Shown: positions 9,201 to 17,985, counted from the stretch's first letter. The stretch: 64,000 nt of DNA from Agarilytica sp033852175 (GCA_033852175.1 JAWSUY010000006.1:124001-188000); one strand, 5' to 3'. Notes: a model not told the origin generated them from the letters alone. Made by a program: numbers and translations.

Positions 9201-12200
9201 CTTGGAATACAAGTAATGTTTTGGTTGGGCTGCCAGCAACCTTCAGTTGGAACACCACGGATACGGCTAGCTGTACCTTAGATGATGTTAGTGTCAGCGT
9301 TAACGGCTCTCGCCAATTCACATTTGATACCGATGTTACGGTTAGCAAAACGCTTGTATGTGTGAATGCCCAGGGAAGTACCTCCGCAACGGCAACGGTC
9401 TCTGTTGCGTTTCCGGCAATGCCCACTGTTGAGGTTTCTTGGGATAAAACAAGCACATTTGTTGGTGAGACCGCTACGTTCTCGTGGGCGGGTCAAAATG
9501 CGTATAACTGTTATTTAGACGGTGGCAGTGTTGAAAACAGCGGCAGTCGCCTTGTCACATTAAATAATGCAGCGGTTCATGAAAAAACAGTCTCGTGCGA
9601 TAACGCTGTGGGCAGTGTTAGTGATTCATCCAGTATTGTTGTTTTTCCGAATGACTCTGAATTTCCTGTTCCGGTTGATCCAGCCGATGACTTGAGCGCA
9701 GGCGAGACCTTTATGGGTTACGTTAATGGTTCTCTTCAGGTCGGTGCGAGTGGTAATGCTAGCTACAGTGTGCCAGTGGATGTTCCGCCTGGTATACGCG
9801 GCATGCAGCCGAATTTATCGATTGCCTACAACAGTGGTGCGACCAACGGAATAGTTGGCTGGGGTTGGAATGTCAGTGGTTTATCCCGCATTCATCGTTG
9901 TTCTGCCAGTCTTGTCCGTGACGGTTACCGGTCCAGCACTCAGGATGGTGATGATTTCAAAATGTGTTTAGACGGCCAGCGTTTAGTGGAAACCTCGCCA
10001 GGAGAATATCGAACTGAACGTGAAAGCTACAAGAAAATTGTTGCTAATGATGATGGTGGTTTTACGGTCTTTTTAAAAAATGGTCGTGAAGTTCAGTACG
10101 GTGTTAGAGATGATGCGCGTCGAGAAAGCCGCGACGGGACTTCCTACGTTGATTGGCATATTAATCGGATTACCGATATTGCTGACAACTACATGACCTA
10201 TCACTACGAAAAAGACCTCGACAATGGGCGTCACAGAATACAAAGAATTGAATACACTAAAAACGAAGACAGTAATGCCGATGGGGTTAGCCACAGTGTT
10301 GTCTTCCATTATCAGGATCGCGTCGATATTAGTTCCGGTTATTGGGCGGGTGTATTTTATAAAACAGACCAGCGCTTAAATCGTATCGAAGTCCTTGCCG
10401 ATGGTTCGTTAGTTAGACAATACGAATTAAATTATCAGCAATTCGATGGTGTTGAATATGCAGACCCAGTAGAGCTCAGTCGACTCAGTGGCATTAAAGT
10501 TTGCTACGATTATTTTTCTGTTCAATGTACTGAGCCATTAACGTTAACGTGGTCATCACGCCGACAATCGAGCTTTGGTTTTGATGAGCGGACAATTGTT
10601 GATGGGGTTAATGATGATTATGCTGAGCGTCTTAGAATCGGAGATTTTGATGGTGATGGCGTGAAAGAAAATCTTATTGTTAAGTCGTCCTATAACTCGG
10701 ATACCGGAATTACCTTGAGTCTGTACCTGCTTGAACAAGGGGAGGAGTTTACGGAAAGTACTTCTCAATTAATCACAACCTTGAGCGATTTACGGGCGCC
10801 TATACAAGGAATCGGAGATATTAATGCTGATGGCTTTAAGGATATTTTAGTCGTGACCAATTCATATCCTGGCGACTCAGTAAGTTACGGTTCTGAAAAT
10901 GGCTTTGCGCAACCGACTCCTTTAACCGGCGGTGCTGGCGGCACTGTTATCGAGGGTGTTTCATACCAAATTATGCGTCGTGATTTTAACGGTGACGGCT
11001 TCCCAGATATGCTTCGTTACCGTAAGTATAGCGATGGCGTCACGCCGCTTCCTCGTGGTATAGATAAGGATTATGAGGTCTCCATTAATGAAGGGAATGG
11101 GCATTTTGGTGATTTTGAACTGTGGGGGCAAGGTGAGGGCATTCAGCCCAACACACTAAAAATGCTAGATATGAATGGCGATGGCCTATTGGACCTTGTT
11201 AATTGTGATTACTACAGTACTGGGAGTGATCCCGATGGCAATTTCTGTGCAACCGCGGTGTTGCTCAATAACGGTTCGGGATTTAACGCGCAAGCGACCT
11301 GGTTGGGCGGCGTTGTTGCCGGTCCTACCTGGACTCGGCGGGCGGATTTCGGGTATGTCGTGATACCTGAAGGTCACATGCAGTTTGCTGACATTAATGG
11401 TGATAGCCTGCCCGATATTGTTTGGGCCGATAAAAACAAAGTCAAAGTTGCCTTAAATAGCGGTCAGCAGTTTGAGGCATATAGTGTATGGCTAGACGAA
11501 GATATAACGCCTCAGCATTGGCAGTCACCGCCGTTTTCTCTTATTGATATCAATGTCGACGGTAAGCTCGATATGGTAATTCGTGTCGATGATTTTGCTT
11601 TGGAGGTGGCCTATAACATGGGGACGCATTTTGCCTCTCCGGTGGCATTAGTGGGATTGTATGGTAATGCATTTGCGGGAATGGATATTGATGATAATGG
11701 CTCATCCGATATTCGATTGTCGGAAAGGCCGGACATCCCATCGGAAGAATGGCATGTAAACCAACTCGGAAATCGAATTGCCGTTAACCGTTTGCCTGTT
11801 CATCTTATTACCTCGTTCCAAACCAATGACGAAAATTCAGTTGGTGTGAGCTATCGTCCGATTACTGACCCGAATGTACATACACTTGCACCTTCAAATC
11901 AAATTGCCAGTGGTACTATCGCGACTTTTGAGCGGATGATCGATGAAACGATTGCGATTGGGCGGGCAGGTACGCCAACCAACTTTTCGTCTCGGGTGGC
12001 ACGTAACCGACAGCTTGTTGAGACGACTTATACAAACTTAGGTGATCGGAGTTTGGGAGGGATTATCCAAACTAGTTACCGTTACACGGGTCATTTACGT
12101 CATCGTTCGGGTTGGGGGTCGTTAGGGTTTAAAAAAGTTCAGATGGATCGTGTTGTGGGGACTACCGGTGAGCGTAGTCGTGTTATTTCCGAGTACAGTC

Positions 12201-15200
12201 AGGAAATAGGTGATAACTTTAACGCTGCGGGTTTGCTCTTAAAAACGACACGTTATGCATTTAATAACGACGGAGAGTTTCAGCAAATATCCGATACGGT
12301 TAATCAGTGGCAGGTGCAAACGATAGCGGATGATATTGATACTGGTGTGGGCGCTAATAGCCCGCACTACAGCATTCATCGTGTCGCCAGCCATACCGCG
12401 GCTAACGATCTTAATGCTGCGGCGATCGCGAAAAGTTCTTCCTCTGTACTCAGTTATGCCGGGACAGCTGCGACGAGCTGTGTCGATAGTCCACAAGCCA
12501 GTGTGAGTGTGGTGACTACAGCGCATGCCGCATACGACAGTTTTGGTAACGTTCATCAAACTGCATCGCTTACTTGCGATGGTAGCCATATTTTTACTAC
12601 GACTAATAAACAGCAATACGAAAATAAAACCAGTGATGAAAAGTGGGTGCTGGGTCTTGTTACGAATGCCAAAACGACAGCCACTGCACCTGATGCAGGG
12701 GGTACGTTGCAAAGCTTAACGCGTGAACAAGCGGCGACTTATAACGCCGACGGTTTACCGTTAACTGAAACGCGTGAGCCTAATAATACGAGTTTAACGC
12801 ATACTACTACGCTGTCTAGTTATGACGTCTACGGGACACCTGGGACGATTTCTGAAGCGTGGAACGATACTTCAGGTTTAGGGTTCGGTTCGCGCAGCTC
12901 AACGGTTGGTGTCATTTATCAAGATGATGGTACGCGGACTATTACAACGACCAATGCATTAAATCAACAAACCGTCAGCGTCATGGATGGCCGTTTTGGT
13001 GAATTAAAAAGTTATACCGACATCAACGACCTGACCACCACCACCACCTTCGATGACTTGGGGCGTATTGATACGGTGACTTCCGCGGATCTAACCTCTG
13101 TGGTCAATAACTATTACGTGTGTGACAACTGCGAGGCGCAGAGCGATAAGGCGCGTTTCTACGTGCACAGTAAAGCGACCGGCGCATCGTCGCAACGTAG
13201 TTATTTTGATGCCTTTGGTCGTGACGTTGGTCAGCGTGTCATCGGCCTTACTGGTCAAGTAAGTTTTACTCAAATAGCTTACAACACCGCAGGCCGTGTC
13301 GAATTCACTTCACAACCATTTTATGATGGCGGTTATCGCTACGATACGGAATATGATTACGATGGCTTAGGGCGTGCCACCCATGTTACGGCTCCCGACA
13401 CTGGCTTAACCGCAACGCAATACAATGGTCTTGAAACTACGGTGACCAACGCTCTTCTCCAGCAGCGTGTGCAATGGAATAACGCTATTGGTCAAAATAT
13501 TCGGACTCAAGACAATCTGGGTTCTGAGATTGAATACAGCTACGATCCTTTCGGCAACCTTATTCAAACCCTTGTTAGCGGACATGATGTATCGGTGGAT
13601 GTTATTACTACCATGGGTTACGACCTTTTAGGCCGACAAGAATATTTGGATGACTCTTCGGCAGGCCGCATTGACTATACCTACAATGGTCTCGACCTTA
13701 TGGTGACGAGTACTGATGCTAATCTTCAGCAGACGGCATTTACCTACGATGCTCTTGGTCGACAAAAGCGACGCATTGATGATGCGACCGAAGCAAATAC
13801 CAGTGTGCGTACCCACAACTGGAGTTACGATGGTGCAGATAATGGTAAAGGGCTCGTGAACGGTGTTTCCGGATTCGATACCGAGGGATTCGTGTATACC
13901 GAAACTTATCAATACAACGCCTACGGTTTACCGTCACAAAGTCGCACCACAATCCAGGGTGAGACCTACGATACCGAAACACACTATGACGCCTATAACC
14001 GTCCGGTAGCTATTGAATATCCGACGGGTTATACCGTGGTCAATCACTACAATACTTATGGTTATCGCGATCAAATTAACGACGCACTTAGTGGAAGTTC
14101 GTTGTGGGAAGCTACGGCGGCGGACGCTTTTGGTAATGTAACCTCTAGCGAACAGGGTAACGGCGTTATCACGACGCGTGAGTATGATCCTGCGACTGGG
14201 CGCGTTAATTCAATTCATGCCATGAGCCACAGCACTACGTTAGTCGTGCAAAACCAAGACTTTATTTATGACGAGTTAGGTAATTTACAGGAGCGCACGG
14301 ATCAGCGTGTAGGTGTCGGTTTTGTACAAGCTTTTTGTTACGACACACTTAACCGGCTGAAAGCGTCGCGTGAAGGCAGTTGTAGTGTTAGTGATACCGA
14401 TGTGGACTACGATGCGTTGGGCAATATTATTACTCGACTCATGGATGGGAATATTGCTAATACTTATACTTACGATTCGGCAAACCCGTACAAGCTAGTC
14501 AGTACGACTTTGGGTGGGACGTATGGTTACGATGATAACGGCAATATCACCAGTGGCGATGGACGCAGTATTACTTACACCAGTTTTGATAAGCCTAAGT
14601 TTATGAGTCAAGACGGTAATACCGTCGATATTACTTATAGTTCAGATCAGAATCGGATTAGGCGTGTCGATAACGACGCGATCACGACTTTCTATGTCAG
14701 CGGAATTTATGAAAAACGAGAAGAGGATGGCATTACTTCGCATGTGCATTATGTAGGGGATATTGCCTTGCACGTGTGGAAAGAAGAAAACGACGCGATT
14801 AGTGATATTTATACGCGTTATTTACACCACGATAATTTGGGTTCTATTGTTGCTAAGACCGATGAAAACGCTGGCAGTGCTGATTTTAGTGAGTGGATGG
14901 CGAATGATCCTTGGGGTTTGAGGCAGGACGAGAGTTGGGCTGGGAGTATTTTGGATACGAGTTATCAGCCTAGTGATACGCGCAAAGGGTTTACCGGGCA
15001 TGAGCATTTGGATGGGATTGGCTTAATTCATATGAATGGGCGGGTTTATGATCCTGGTTTGGGGCGATTTTTAAGTGTTGATCCATTAGTTCAGGATCCC
15101 AGTAATACTCAAAGTTTTAATCGATATGCTTATGTTTGGAATAATCCGTTGAGCATGACGGATCCTAGCGGGTTTGAGGGGGTTAGCGATGTTTCGTGTC

Positions 15201-16012
15201 CTGCTTCAAGGTGTGGCATTGTGTGGATTGACGTGCCAGACAATGTCATTATTGACCCAGGCCTTCAAGGGAATTCCTACGAAATTAAATACGAAGATGG
15301 GCAGCTGATTTCGGAAGGCGGGTCGGGCATGAATTTCTTTGTAAATCTAGATGCGGATATTGGAGACATTGCTAGGGCGTTCTTATCAATGGTAGGAGAT
15401 AATGCCTATAATCAAGTTCAGCTTCAGGCTTATATGAAAGCGATTGGTCTTGGAGGGGATGGAGCGCTGAATTCTAGTGGGCTTTCAGGGCTTCCTGGTG
15501 CATTTAGTTTTGGTGAGGGAGGGTTAGGTGGATTTTCAGCTGCGCAAAAGGGGCCGAGCCTATGGGATCGAGTAAACTTGTTCTCTGCATACAATGCTAG
15601 AGAGTGGGGAGCACTAACAGGCATTGACCAATATGAAGGAACTGCCAGCACATTTACAGAGAGTGAAAAATTTCTCATTCAATTTTTAGGTTCTGGAGGT
15701 GGTGCGGTTCCTGGGAAGCTTAGTATTCCTAATACTGGGTCTGCATTAACTAAGACTGATTTTAAACTTGGGTATCATCCTAGAGTGTGGCAAAGAGCTG
15801 CACAAGATGGGGGTTTTCATAAGTTCCCTACTTCAATAGACAAAATGGTATTAACAACTAAGCCGCAGGTTTTTAGTAGTGGCTATCGAATGTATCGCAT
15901 GGAAGGCTCTATGTATGGGGGGAGTAAACTTTATAAAGGTCACTATGAGATAGGTGTACATCGATCGGGCATCATAGATCATAGAATGTTTAGACCTCTT
16001 AATCCTAAGTAG
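6251..16012 (+). CDS. Giant secreted SpvB/FG-GAP/RHS polymorphic-toxin-like protein
   Basis: About 3253 residues. The ATG at 6251 is preferred over the upstream TTG at 6239 because GGGGA lies six bases before it and the product begins with a signal peptide (MQRILFLGLFLFSLVV..., cleavage likely near SWSA). Domains in order: residues ~114-1137, Ig/FnIII-like modules in a 258-residue repeat; ~1149-1290, SpvB-type domain (SYSVPVDVPPG, PNLSIAYNSG); ~1460-1824, seven FG-GAP/VCBS-like motifs such as DFDGDGVKE and DMNGDGLLD; ~2167-2917, RHS/YD repeats; ~2862-2976, RHS core (GRVYDPGLGRFLSVDPL ... NPLSMTDPSGF). The last 277 residues are unrelated to the core, as expected of a variable toxin tip, but I do not recognise a toxin fold. 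Known RHS/SpvB proteins encapsulate and deliver toxins; export by Sec and surface display here are inferred. Confidence 0.92.
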   Translation: MQRILFLGLFLFSLVVSGNSWSAVSASTSTSTTGSYTISWSSGGGTVDLLEVKDNINNGRVYRGSARSYSFSGKAAGTYKYRVHSESLGQCYPGWGCFPALMGTVTVTVTTPPASVSISASPSSLPFTTTPFTLSWNSVSTSSCSGSGVSISGKSGSKSVTLSGWAYQSLPQVWTKTISVTCSANSGGSVSKSLVMTADRVPPKPTVNVSWNANSALVGQSSTFSWSTSDTSSCKLNGSTVSVNGSQSTTFTSSGSVTKTVVCTNAQGSTSRSDTISVTYPAPGRPGAISAPSTASTGSYTVSWGASSGPLTEYRLDQRANGGGWSRVYTGTSRSASFSKTADNYYEYRVVACNHGVCGSYTAVRRVTIPKGSVTLTASPASLSLTNQAFTLSWNSVMASSCSGSGVSLSGKSGSKSVTLSGWAYQSLPDLWTKSISISCSVIGGGSVSKTLVMTADRVPPKPTVNASWNANSALVGQSSTFSWSTADTSSCKLNGSTVSVNGSQSTTFSSDASVTKTVVCTNAQGSTTRSDTISVAYPAPGKPGAISAPSTASTGIYTVSWGVSSGPLTEYRLQESANGGGWSTVYTGTLRSAGFTKTADKYYDYRVVACNHGVCGSYTAVRRVTIPKGSVTLTASPASLSLTNQGFTLSWNSVMASSCSGSGVSLSGKSGSKSVTLSGWAYQSLPDLWTKSISISCSIIGGGSVSKTLVMTADRIPPKPTVNVSWSVSSALVGQSAIFSWSTADTSSCELNGSTVGVSGSQSTTFSSDGSVSKTVVCTNAEGSTSRSASISVTYPAPGTPGAISAPSTASTGIYTVSWGASSGPLTEYRLQERANGGGWSTVYSGTLRSAGFTKTADNYYDYQVVACNHGVCGSYAAARRVTIPKASVSLTASPGALTFTNQEFTLNWGSVMTSSCSGSGVAISGTSGSKPVTLSGWTYESFPQVWTKSMTVTCNVIGGGSVSKVLVMTADRVPPKPTVNVSWNTSNVLVGLPATFSWNTTDTASCTLDDVSVSVNGSRQFTFDTDVTVSKTLVCVNAQGSTSATATVSVAFPAMPTVEVSWDKTSTFVGETATFSWAGQNAYNCYLDGGSVENSGSRLVTLNNAAVHEKTVSCDNAVGSVSDSSSIVVFPNDSEFPVPVDPADDLSAGETFMGYVNGSLQVGASGNASYSVPVDVPPGIRGMQPNLSIAYNSGATNGIVGWGWNVSGLSRIHRCSASLVRDGYRSSTQDGDDFKMCLDGQRLVETSPGEYRTERESYKKIVANDDGGFTVFLKNGREVQYGVRDDARRESRDGTSYVDWHINRITDIADNYMTYHYEKDLDNGRHRIQRIEYTKNEDSNADGVSHSVVFHYQDRVDISSGYWAGVFYKTDQRLNRIEVLADGSLVRQYELNYQQFDGVEYADPVELSRLSGIKVCYDYFSVQCTEPLTLTWSSRRQSSFGFDERTIVDGVNDDYAERLRIGDFDGDGVKENLIVKSSYNSDTGITLSLYLLEQGEEFTESTSQLITTLSDLRAPIQGIGDINADGFKDILVVTNSYPGDSVSYGSENGFAQPTPLTGGAGGTVIEGVSYQIMRRDFNGDGFPDMLRYRKYSDGVTPLPRGIDKDYEVSINEGNGHFGDFELWGQGEGIQPNTLKMLDMNGDGLLDLVNCDYYSTGSDPDGNFCATAVLLNNGSGFNAQATWLGGVVAGPTWTRRADFGYVVIPEGHMQFADINGDSLPDIVWADKNKVKVALNSGQQFEAYSVWLDEDITPQHWQSPPFSLIDINVDGKLDMVIRVDDFALEVAYNMGTHFASPVALVGLYGNAFAGMDIDDNGSSDIRLSERPDIPSEEWHVNQLGNRIAVNRLPVHLITSFQTNDENSVGVSYRPITDPNVHTLAPSNQIASGTIATFERMIDETIAIGRAGTPTNFSSRVARNRQLVETTYTNLGDRSLGGIIQTSYRYTGHLRHRSGWGSLGFKKVQMDRVVGTTGERSRVISEYSQEIGDNFNAAGLLLKTTRYAFNNDGEFQQISDTVNQWQVQTIADDIDTGVGANSPHYSIHRVASHTAANDLNAAAIAKSSSSVLSYAGTAATSCVDSPQASVSVVTTAHAAYDSFGNVHQTASLTCDGSHIFTTTNKQQYENKTSDEKWVLGLVTNAKTTATAPDAGGTLQSLTREQAATYNADGLPLTETREPNNTSLTHTTTLSSYDVYGTPGTISEAWNDTSGLGFGSRSSTVGVIYQDDGTRTITTTNALNQQTVSVMDGRFGELKSYTDINDLTTTTTFDDLGRIDTVTSADLTSVVNNYYVCDNCEAQSDKARFYVHSKATGASSQRSYFDAFGRDVGQRVIGLTGQVSFTQIAYNTAGRVEFTSQPFYDGGYRYDTEYDYDGLGRATHVTAPDTGLTATQYNGLETTVTNALLQQRVQWNNAIGQNIRTQDNLGSEIEYSYDPFGNLIQTLVSGHDVSVDVITTMGYDLLGRQEYLDDSSAGRIDYTYNGLDLMVTSTDANLQQTAFTYDALGRQKRRIDDATEANTSVRTHNWSYDGADNGKGLVNGVSGFDTEGFVYTETYQYNAYGLPSQSRTTIQGETYDTETHYDAYNRPVAIEYPTGYTVVNHYNTYGYRDQINDALSGSSLWEATAADAFGNVTSSEQGNGVITTREYDPATGRVNSIHAMSHSTTLVVQNQDFIYDELGNLQERTDQRVGVGFVQAFCYDTLNRLKASREGSCSVSDTDVDYDALGNIITRLMDGNIANTYTYDSANPYKLVSTTLGGTYGYDDNGNITSGDGRSITYTSFDKPKFMSQDGNTVDITYSSDQNRIRRVDNDAITTFYVSGIYEKREEDGITSHVHYVGDIALHVWKEENDAISDIYTRYLHHDNLGSIVAKTDENAGSADFSEWMANDPWGLRQDESWAGSILDTSYQPSDTRKGFTGHEHLDGIGLIHMNGRVYDPGLGRFLSVDPLVQDPSNTQSFNRYAYVWNNPLSMTDPSGFEGVSDVSCPASRCGIVWIDVPDNVIIDPGLQGNSYEIKYEDGQLISEGGSGMNFFVNLDADIGDIARAFLSMVGDNAYNQVQLQAYMKAIGLGGDGALNSSGLSGLPGAFSFGEGGLGGFSAAQKGPSLWDRVNLFSAYNAREWGALTGIDQYEGTASTFTESEKFLIQFLGSGGGAVPGKLSIPNTGSALTKTDFKLGYHPRVWQRAAQDGGFHKFPTSIDKMVLTTKPQVFSSGYRMYRMEGSMYGGSKLYKGHYEIGVHRSGIIDHRMFRPLNPK
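6590..9660 (+). repeat. 774-bp in-frame tandem repeat encoding Ig/FnIII-like modules
   Basis: Unit boundaries fall at 6590, 7364, 8138 and 8912, an exact 774-bp (258-codon) period. Each unit encodes an Ig-like module (TASPASLSL...), a second Ig-like module (PPKPTVN...SW...FSWST) and an FnIII-like module (PAPG.PGAISAPSTASTG...). The junction of units 1 and 2 (from about 7310) is almost base-identical to that of units 2 and 3 (from about 8084), pointing to recent homogenisation. The fourth unit is divergent, and a further Ig-like module replaces its FnIII module. Confidence 0.93.
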
Positions 16013-16019
16013 GTGATTT

Positions 16020-16526
16020 ATGGAGTTTGAAATTTTAACTGGCCAGCCTTTATCTGGTGAATATGAAGAATATGAGTGTGGCTCTGGAACAGATTTTATT
16101 GTTATTAAGATTCTTGATGATAATTATTCTGAGTATTGTGCAAAATTTAGTGTTGGAGCAGGAACGACAACAAAAGCTGAACGTATAGCGTCAGTTTTAT
16201 TTGTTGTAGCGCAAGGGCGAGGTTATCTTTTTGACATTAATAAAAGGGTATTGATTGCGGATAGTGAAATAGGAAACTTAACTAACATCTATGCCTCTGA
16301 CGTTTTCGGGTGTTTTGTTGCTTGTAATAATACGGACCTATATGTTTTTGATCTGTTTAAGCTTGTTTGGCGGAGTGAGCGAATATCTTCCGATGGCATT
16401 ACTATAACTTCTGTTGAAAATTCTGTGGTTAAAGGGCAAGTTTTTGATTTTTCGAACTGGGTAGATTTTTGTTTTAATTTGGAGACGTTTACTTATGTGT
16501 GCGAATGGGAGTTCCCTAAATTTTAG
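16020..16526 (+). CDS. Putative immunity protein for the RHS C-terminal toxin
   Basis: A 168-residue, leaderless, soluble-looking acidic protein that I cannot assign to a family. It begins seven bases after the RHS stop codon, so the two are almost certainly co-transcribed. In polymorphic toxin loci the gene immediately after the variable C-terminal domain is normally the cognate immunity gene, and size and position fit. The sequence has beta-rich stretches such as DFIVIKIL, ASVLFVVAQGRGYLF, TDLYVFDLFKLVW and FCFNLETFTYVCEWEF, suggesting a beta-sheet or propeller-like fold. By eye the gene and the RHS tip are A+T-richer than the RHS core. The function is inferred from context alone. Confidence 0.6.
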   Translation: MEFEILTGQPLSGEYEEYECGSGTDFIVIKILDDNYSEYCAKFSVGAGTTTKAERIASVLFVVAQGRGYLFDINKRVLIADSEIGNLTNIYASDVFGCFVACNNTDLYVFDLFKLVWRSERISSDGITITSVENSVVKGQVFDFSNWVDFCFNLETFTYVCEWEFPKF

Positions 16527-16552
16527 TGTAGATGTAGAGCGCCACTTTGAGG

Positions 16553-16584
16553 TCGTACGATAGACCAAATTATCTATCGTACGA
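16553..16584 (+). other. Perfect 12-bp hairpin after the immunity gene
   Basis: TCGTACGATAGA, 8-nt loop, TCTATCGTACGA. The stem is perfect but no T-run follows, so it is not a classical terminator. It may stabilise the toxin-immunity mRNA 3' end or be a remnant element boundary. Confidence 0.6.
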
Positions 16585-16612
16585 TTCGGCTGGTTTACGA
16601 TGGTTTTACCAA

Positions 16613-16648
16613 AACAGAATAAAAGAGACAAACAGAATAAAAGAGACA
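16613..16648 (+). repeat. Two direct copies of an 18-bp unit
   Basis: AACAGAATAAAAGAGACA is repeated twice without a gap. The first 13 bases of the unit recur inverted at 18060-18072, upstream of the transposase gene, so the two sites face each other around that gene. Confidence 0.9.
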
Positions 16649-16668
16649 GGCATCGTTAAGAAAAATAG

Positions 16669-16710
16669 CCGAGATCCCCACCGAAATCATGGTGGGGTAT
16701 TTCGGTTTTT
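16669..16710 (+). terminator. Terminator-like hairpin in module copy 1
   Basis: CCGAGATCCCCACC, 8-nt loop, GGTGGGGTATTTCGG, followed by TTTTT. A strong intrinsic terminator downstream of the toxin-immunity pair. Confidence 0.75.
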
Positions 16711-16766
16711 ATATTGTTTGGTTTTCTATTTGTTTGGCGCGATAACCTTTGTGGGGAAATAACCTA

Positions 16767-16820
16767 AAAAATAATCTAGACAGTCATCATTATAAAAATA
16801 ATCTAGACAGTCATCATTAA
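16767..16820 (+). repeat. Two direct copies of a 27-bp unit
   Basis: Units 16767-16793 and 16794-16820 match at 26 of 27 bases; the core is AATCTAGACAGTCATCATTA. They sit between the two ~115-bp modules, and the second runs into module copy 2, suggesting stepwise duplication. Confidence 0.9.
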
Positions 16821-16829
16821 GAAAAATAA

Positions 16830-16877
16830 CCGAGGGCGCTACACATGAAATTATGGTGGAGCCTCTCGGTTTTATAT
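16830..16877 (+). terminator. Terminator-like hairpin in module copy 2
   Basis: CCGAGGGCGCTACAC pairs imperfectly with GGTGGAGCCTCTCGG across a 10-nt loop, followed by TTTTATATTTTT. It is the counterpart of the copy 1 hairpin. Confidence 0.65.
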
Positions 16878-17001
16878 TTTTGGGTTTCTATTTGTTTGGC
16901 GCGAATAGTTTTGTGAAGGTCGAATACTGACAGATATTGGACATAGCTGTGCCCTAGCGAGTTGGCCAGTACAAATATTTGCTTGGTGGTTTAGGTCGGC
17001 G

Positions 17002-17985
17002 CTAATGCAGGAATGCATTACACGTGTTGAGCCCTGGTGTTCGTTTAAACCCCAGTAACGGAGCCGCTCGTTTTAGCTGTTTGGCTGAGCCAACAAGTCC
17101 TTTAAAGCGGTTTTCGAATTGTGTAACTAAATTAATCCATGTTTCGGGAGCAATATCCAGCCGGTCTATAATTGGAGGGTGGGAATTACTAATATAACCG
17201 CGCTTGCCCGCCCTAATAATTCTCCCGCTCCAATCTACTAATTTAATATAATCTTCAAGGTGAAAAGGTAGGCCTGCTGGCATGGGCTCTCTAGGGTTAC
17301 CGACAAAAGGCATTAGCGTATCTGGTTGTTCTGGAGCTTCTTTTTCTTTTAGTGTTTCGCAGCGAAGCTTGATGGAGGTGTGTTCTGAGTCTTCGGGCGT
17401 CTCAGCCATTTTCGCTCGCACGGGGTTTAAGTCAACATAGGCGAGGCAAGCAATGAGTGCTTTTTCATCCAATAGGGCTTGAGATTTAAAACGGCTTTCC
17501 CAGAAAGAGCCTGTACATTTATCTTCTGCATTGGCTTGTCTAGCGATAGGTTCATTTAATGCCCGCATGAACCAACTGATACTGCATAAGCGCTCTCTCC
17601 ATAGGTCTAATTTCATTTTTACTGCAGTCAGTTCGGCTTCGCTCAACGCTTCCTTTCTTGAATATCTTTGCGTGAGTACAGTGCCTTTATAGATGTTGTG
17701 CCAGCGCTGGCAAACTTCTTGGTCGCTCCAGTTTAGGCTCTTAGCCTTATTTATATGTAATACAAGGTGTTGGTGGTTGCTCATGATGGCAAACGCTGCG
17801 ACGTCGACGGCAAAGTGCTTCGCTAGTAAATGGATGCGCTCTTCAATCCATTGTCGTCTATATTCGTAATCGGTATTGGTGTGGTGGTCGAATCCACATA
17901 AAAAGGTACGACGAACGCAGCGTGATACGCAGTGATAGTAGGGCGTTGCGTCTAGTGAAATAAGGTGTTTACGGGGTTTTGGCAT
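17002..17985 (-). CDS. RAYT-type (REP-associated, Y1/HUH) transposase
   Basis: A 327-residue member of the Y1_Tnp / IS200-like superfamily, in the REP-associated tyrosine transposase group. It has the N-terminal MPKPRKHLISLD and YYHCVSRCVRRTFLCG pattern, the metal-binding HUH motif as SNHQHLVLH (His71, His73), and GSFWESRFKSQALLDE and YVDLNPVRA further on. RAYTs nick single-stranded DNA and are thought to spread REP palindromes; no flanking IS is required. The gene is intact and convergent with the immunity gene. A 13-bp inverted match (AACAGAATAAAAG) lies on either side, at 16613 and 18060. REP-like sequences elsewhere in the window may be its substrates. Confidence 0.9.
   Translation of the reverse strand: MPKPRKHLISLDATPYYHCVSRCVRRTFLCGFDHHTNTDYEYRRQWIEERIHLLAKHFAVDVAAFAIMSNHQHLVLHINKAKSLNWSDQEVCQRWHNIYKGTVLTQRYSRKEALSEAELTAVKMKLDLWRERLCSISWFMRALNEPIARQANAEDKCTGSFWESRFKSQALLDEKALIACLAYVDLNPVRAKMAETPEDSEHTSIKLRCETLKEKEAPEQPDTLMPFVGNPREPMPAGLPFHLEDYIKLVDWSGRIIRAGKRGYISNSHPPIIDRLDIAPETWINLVTQFENRFKGLVGSAKQLKRAAPLLGFKRTPGLNTCNAFLH

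Larger units (their letters stand above)
16650..16925 (+). repeat. Duplicated ~115-bp module
   Basis: Copy 1 is about 16650-16764 and copy 2 about 16812-16925. Both run CATCRTTAAGAAAAATARCC, a hairpin, TTTATAT, then CTATTTGTTTGGCGCGA. They are clearly homologous but diverged. Hairpin stems differ while pairing is largely kept. No coding potential is seen; this fills most of the gap between the immunity gene and the transposase. Confidence 0.8.

Noticed and set aside
6523..9496. Several long antisense and alternative-frame ORFs inside the RHS repeat region
   Set aside because: They recur with the 774-bp period and are shadows of the repeat; no ribosome-binding sites or recognisable domains.
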